From assembly GCA_011522945.1 (NCBI GenBank), contig WTHY01000121.1:1-33676 (forward strand): DNA of 33,676 bases, read 5' to 3'. The position numbers and the translations under genes were made by a program. Numbering within the stretch: the first letter of the stretch is position 1; each line of letters opens with the position of its first letter. The notes under the pieces are model-generated. The model searched no databases, was not told where the DNA came from, and saw only the letters and a list, made by a program, of their open reading frames with translations. The stretch comes from Alphaproteobacteria bacterium. GTDB taxonomy: Bacteria > Pseudomonadota > Alphaproteobacteria > Puniceispirillales > Puniceispirillaceae. Below are positions 30,924-33,676 of the stretch, piece by piece.

Positions 30924-33596
30924 GTGAGTGATGACATTAAATCAGAAAATCCGGCAGCTCCTGCGCCAGAAAATCCTGCAAATAGTCCAGTAATTTCTAT
31001 CTCTGACGAGATGCGAAAATCTTATTTAGATTATGCGATGAGCGTGATTGTCTCACGCGCACTTCCTGATGTTAGAGATGGGTTAAAGCCAGTCCATAGA
31101 CGTATTCTATATGCAATGATGGAAGGTGGTTATGATTGGTCTAAGCCACCTCGCAAATCTGCACGTATCGTTGGTGATGTGATGGGTAACTATCACCCGC
31201 ATGGTGATAGTTCAATTTACGAGGCCATGGTACGGATGGCCCAGACATTCTCTATGCGTGTGCCTCTTGTTGATGGTCAGGGTAATTTTGGCTCTGTGGA
31301 TGGCGATCCTGCAGCAGCGATGCGATATACAGAATCACGTCTGGCAAAGGCCTCTGAAAGCCTGTTGCGAGATATTGACCGTGATACGGTAGACTATGTC
31401 CCCAATTATGATGAAACTCAGCTAGAACCCTCAGTGCTGCCAGCTGAATATCCGAACCTGTTGGTGAACGGTGCTGGTGGTATCGCGGTTGGCATGGCTA
31501 CTAATATTCCGCCGCATAACCCAGGAGAAGTTATTCTGGCTTGCCAGGCTTTGATAGACAATCCAGACCTCAATGATGAGGAGCTTATGGAAATTGTCCC
31601 TGGTCCTGATTTTCCAACAGGTGCCTTGATTATGGGCAGAGCAGGTATCAGAGACGCTTATAAGACTGGTCGCGGCTCTGTTATCATGCGTGCACGTGCA
31701 GAGATTCGCACAGACGCGCGAGACCGCGAGGCTATTTATATTTCTGAAATACCGTATCAGGTGAATAAGGCGCAATTGCTTGAGCGTATTGGTGAGCTAG
31801 TTCGTGAGAAAACTATCGAAGGCATATCCGATATTCGAGACGAATCCGACCGTAAAGGTATGCAAATCGTCATAGAAATCAAGCGAGATAGTTCCGGCGA
31901 TGTCATTCTAAACCAGCTTTATCGTCATACACGTCTACAAACTAGTTTTGCCGTCAATATGCTGGCGATGAATAATGGCCGTCCAGAACAAATGAGCCTG
32001 AAACAAGTGCTGCAGGCCTTTGTTAGCTTCAGACAGGAAGTTGTGCGCAGACGTACAGCACATCTGCTTGGTAAAGCACGTGACAGGGCGCATATATTGG
32101 CAGGTCTGATTGTGGCTCTTGCGTCAATTGATGAAATTATTGAGCTTATAAAAGCTGCGCCAAATGCTGAGGCTGCACGAAATGGTCTCATGGAAAAAGC
32201 TTGGCCTGCTGAAGAGGCAGCGCCTTTTATTGCCTTGATTGATGACCCTGGTCATAAGGTGGTTGATGGTAAATATCATTTATCGGAAACACAGGCACGC
32301 GCGATTCTTGAACTTCGGTTGCAGCGCTTAACGGGTATGGAGCGGGAGAAGCTCACTTCGGAAACTACTGAATTGGCAGAACAAATTGCTGATTATCTAA
32401 CCATTCTCTCTGACCATAATCGCCTGATTGAGGTGATTAAAGGCGAATTGAGCGAAACCTATGAACGGCTTCAAGATAATCGTCGCACGGAAATTTCTGA
32501 TGCAGTCGCCGACCAAGATGACGAAGATCTTATTCAACAAGAAGATATGGTCGTTACAGTAAGCCATCGCGGCTATATCAAACGTGTGGCGCTTTCAGAC
32601 TATCGTGCACAAAGGCGTGGCGGAAAAGGGCGTACGGGCATGCGTACGCGTGATGAGGATTTTGTAACGCAAATCTTTGTTACAAATACGCATACTCCGA
32701 TTCTGTTCTTCACATCTAAAGGCACTGTATTCCAGCTAAAATGTTATAAATTGCCTTTAGGTTCGCCTCAAACTTTAGGAAAGGCAATGGTGAATTTACT
32801 GCCAATTGCGCCTGAGGAAACCATTCAAACTGTGATGCCAATGCCGCAGGACCCTGATAGCTGGGATGAATTGAACATCATGTTTGCTACTGCTTCAGGC
32901 AATATCAGACGAAACAAGCTCTCAGATTTCACCAATATTAAGCGTAATGGCAAAATCGCTATGAAAATTGCTGAAAATGACCAGCTTGTTGGCGTATTAA
33001 CCTGTGCAGATACAGATAACATACTTCTAGCATCACATGGCGGCAAAGCGATCCGGTTCGCCGTTTCTGAGGTGCGTGTGTTCCGTGGCCGAGATTCCAC
33101 CGGTGTTCGCGGCATGCGGTTGCCAGACAAAGACCATGTAGTCTCGATGTGTATTATCACAGATCCGGCTGAAGAATTTGTATTGTCTGTTACAGAGAAT
33201 GGCTATGGAAAACGTACAGCTGTCACAGATTACCGCCAGACAGGACGCGGCGGTCAAGGTGTAGCGAATATTGAAACAAGTGAGCGTAATGGCCTTGTTG
33301 TAGCCTCATTCACTGTTTTTGGTACTGATCAGCTGATGCTTGTAACAAATGAAGGGAAAATCATCCGTATCCGTGTAGATGGCGGGGAAGGGGATATGAT
33401 TCGTGTCGCCGGCCGCAAAACGCAGGGTGTTAGGCTGTTTGACATTGGGGACACTGAGAAAGTTGTGTCTGTTGGCCTTATTAGAGATACAATGTCAGAT
33501 GATGATGACGATTCTGAGTCTGAAGCTTCAGATTCTGAAGATTCAGCAGACATAGCTCATTCGGAAACAACAGCTACTACTGGTGAGGACGTATAA
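30924..33596 (+). CDS. gyrA: DNA gyrase subunit A
   Basis: The 890-residue breakage-reunion subunit of DNA gyrase introduces negative supercoils with GyrB. The active-site tyrosine is Y135 (AAMRYTESRL). The quinolone-determining region reads HPHGDSSIYEAMVRMAQ, with S96 and E100 at the positions of E. coli S83 and D87, a combination expected to be drug-sensitive at Ser. The GyrA box at the start of the C-terminal beta-pinwheel is QRRGGKGRTGM. The last ~35 residues are an acidic Asp/Ser/Glu tail. The start is a GTG at 30924 with GGAG about 10 nt upstream; the N-terminal 20 residues are Pro/Ala-rich. The stop TAA shares its last A with the coaD ATG. Confidence 0.98.
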   Translation: MSDDIKSENPAAPAPENPANSPVISISDEMRKSYLDYAMSVIVSRALPDVRDGLKPVHRRILYAMMEGGYDWSKPPRKSARIVGDVMGNYHPHGDSSIYEAMVRMAQTFSMRVPLVDGQGNFGSVDGDPAAAMRYTESRLAKASESLLRDIDRDTVDYVPNYDETQLEPSVLPAEYPNLLVNGAGGIAVGMATNIPPHNPGEVILACQALIDNPDLNDEELMEIVPGPDFPTGALIMGRAGIRDAYKTGRGSVIMRARAEIRTDARDREAIYISEIPYQVNKAQLLERIGELVREKTIEGISDIRDESDRKGMQIVIEIKRDSSGDVILNQLYRHTRLQTSFAVNMLAMNNGRPEQMSLKQVLQAFVSFRQEVVRRRTAHLLGKARDRAHILAGLIVALASIDEIIELIKAAPNAEAARNGLMEKAWPAEEAAPFIALIDDPGHKVVDGKYHLSETQARAILELRLQRLTGMEREKLTSETTELAEQIADYLTILSDHNRLIEVIKGELSETYERLQDNRRTEISDAVADQDDEDLIQQEDMVVTVSHRGYIKRVALSDYRAQRRGGKGRTGMRTRDEDFVTQIFVTNTHTPILFFTSKGTVFQLKCYKLPLGSPQTLGKAMVNLLPIAPEETIQTVMPMPQDPDSWDELNIMFATASGNIRRNKLSDFTNIKRNGKIAMKIAENDQLVGVLTCADTDNILLASHGGKAIRFAVSEVRVFRGRDSTGVRGMRLPDKDHVVSMCIITDPAEEFVLSVTENGYGKRTAVTDYRQTGRGGQGVANIETSERNGLVVASFTVFGTDQLMLVTNEGKIIRIRVDGGEGDMIRVAGRKTQGVRLFDIGDTEKVVSVGLIRDTMSDDDDDSESEASDSEDSADIAHSETTATTGEDV

Positions 33597-33652
33597 TGCA
33601 TATCGGCATTTATCCAGGAACTTTTGATCCTATGACATTAGGGCATCTGGAT
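33596..33652 (+). CDS. coaD: Pantetheine-phosphate adenylyltransferase, N-terminal fragment (cut by contig end)
   Basis: Nineteen genomic codons are present: MHIGIYPGTFDPMTLGHLD, which holds the nucleotidyltransferase motif GTFDPxTxGHxD of CoaD (ATP-binding GxHxGH-type site). CoaD makes dephospho-CoA from phosphopantetheine and ATP. The ATG overlaps the gyrA stop by one base (TAATG). gyrA-coaD is a standard alphaproteobacterial pair. The reading frame stays open to the window end, but bases after 33652 are adapter sequence, so the residues they would encode are not real. Confidence 0.88.
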
Positions 33653-33676
33653 CTGTCTCTTATACACATCTCCGAG
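33653..33676 (+). other. Sequencing adapter remnant (Tn5 mosaic end plus Nextera tail)
   Basis: Bases 33653-33671 read CTGTCTCTTATACACATCT, the exact reverse complement of the 19-bp Tn5 mosaic end used in Nextera libraries. The next five bases, CCGAG, match the start of the adapter that follows it. This is untrimmed read-through, not genomic sequence and not a natural transposon. Confidence 0.96.

Noticed and set aside
33653..33671. Tn5 end as evidence of a natural transposon
   Set aside because: It continues into Nextera adapter bases and ends at the contig edge, so it is a library artefact.
1..33676. A new defence, biosynthetic or mobile system
   Set aside because: Nearly every gene belongs to a known housekeeping family in a conserved alphaproteobacterial order; no foreign-looking cluster, integrase, transposase, CRISPR array or tRNA-linked insertion was seen.

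Overview
The window reads as an alphaproteobacterial chromosome segment of moderate GC (mid-40s percent, judged by eye). The gene order supports this: PIMT-like/tolC/popZ-like/valS, then erpA facing dgt/argS/SPOR/scpA/scpB/tatABC/serS/surE/pcm/nlpD, then yajC/secD/secF/Mth938-like/squalene-synthase-like facing trmFO/uvrA, then ssb/gyrA/coaD. Genus cannot be determined from the sequence; a marine, SAR116-like origin would fit but is a guess. Coding density is very high. I saw no tRNA, rRNA, CRISPR array, prophage or insertion sequence.

Layout. 1-7393 (+): the 3' end of an isoaspartyl-methyltransferase-like gene, the outer-membrane channel gene tolC, a PopZ-like polar organiser with a long acidic middle, valS and ilvD. 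7397-8528 (-): xthA and the Fe-S carrier gene erpA. 8665-20457 (+): a run of 12 head-to-tail genes, many overlapping by 1-14 nt: dgt, argS, a SPOR-domain membrane protein, scpA, scpB, an orphan ABC ATPase, tatA, tatB, tatC, serS, surE, pcm, and then a degenerate-LytM lipoprotein of NlpD type. 20458-20763 is a gene-free stretch between convergent genes. 20764-21624 (-): a DUF815 AAA+ ATPase. 21859-25777 (+): yajC, secD, secF and homologues of two mitochondrial complex I assembly factors (NDUFAF3-like and NDUFAF6-like). 25754-30056 (-): trmFO and uvrA. 30262 to the end (+): ssb, a strong terminator, gyrA and the first 19 codons of coaD.

The genes are largely housekeeping: translation (valS, argS, serS), tRNA modification (trmFO), chromosome maintenance (scpAB, gyrA, ssb, uvrA, popZ-like), protein export (yajC/secDF and tatABC) and envelope remodelling (tolC, SPOR protein, NlpD-like). 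I found no convincing new multigene system. The most unusual region is tatA. Its protein has a histone-H1-like lysine/alanine tail and an altered hinge after the membrane helix. The gene has its own likely promoter, a leader hairpin, a dnaX-type slippery heptamer near the 3' end and an intrinsic-terminator-like hairpin between tatA and tatB.

The last 24 bases (33653-33676) are not genomic: they match the Tn5 mosaic end plus Nextera adapter. The contig therefore ends artificially inside coaD.
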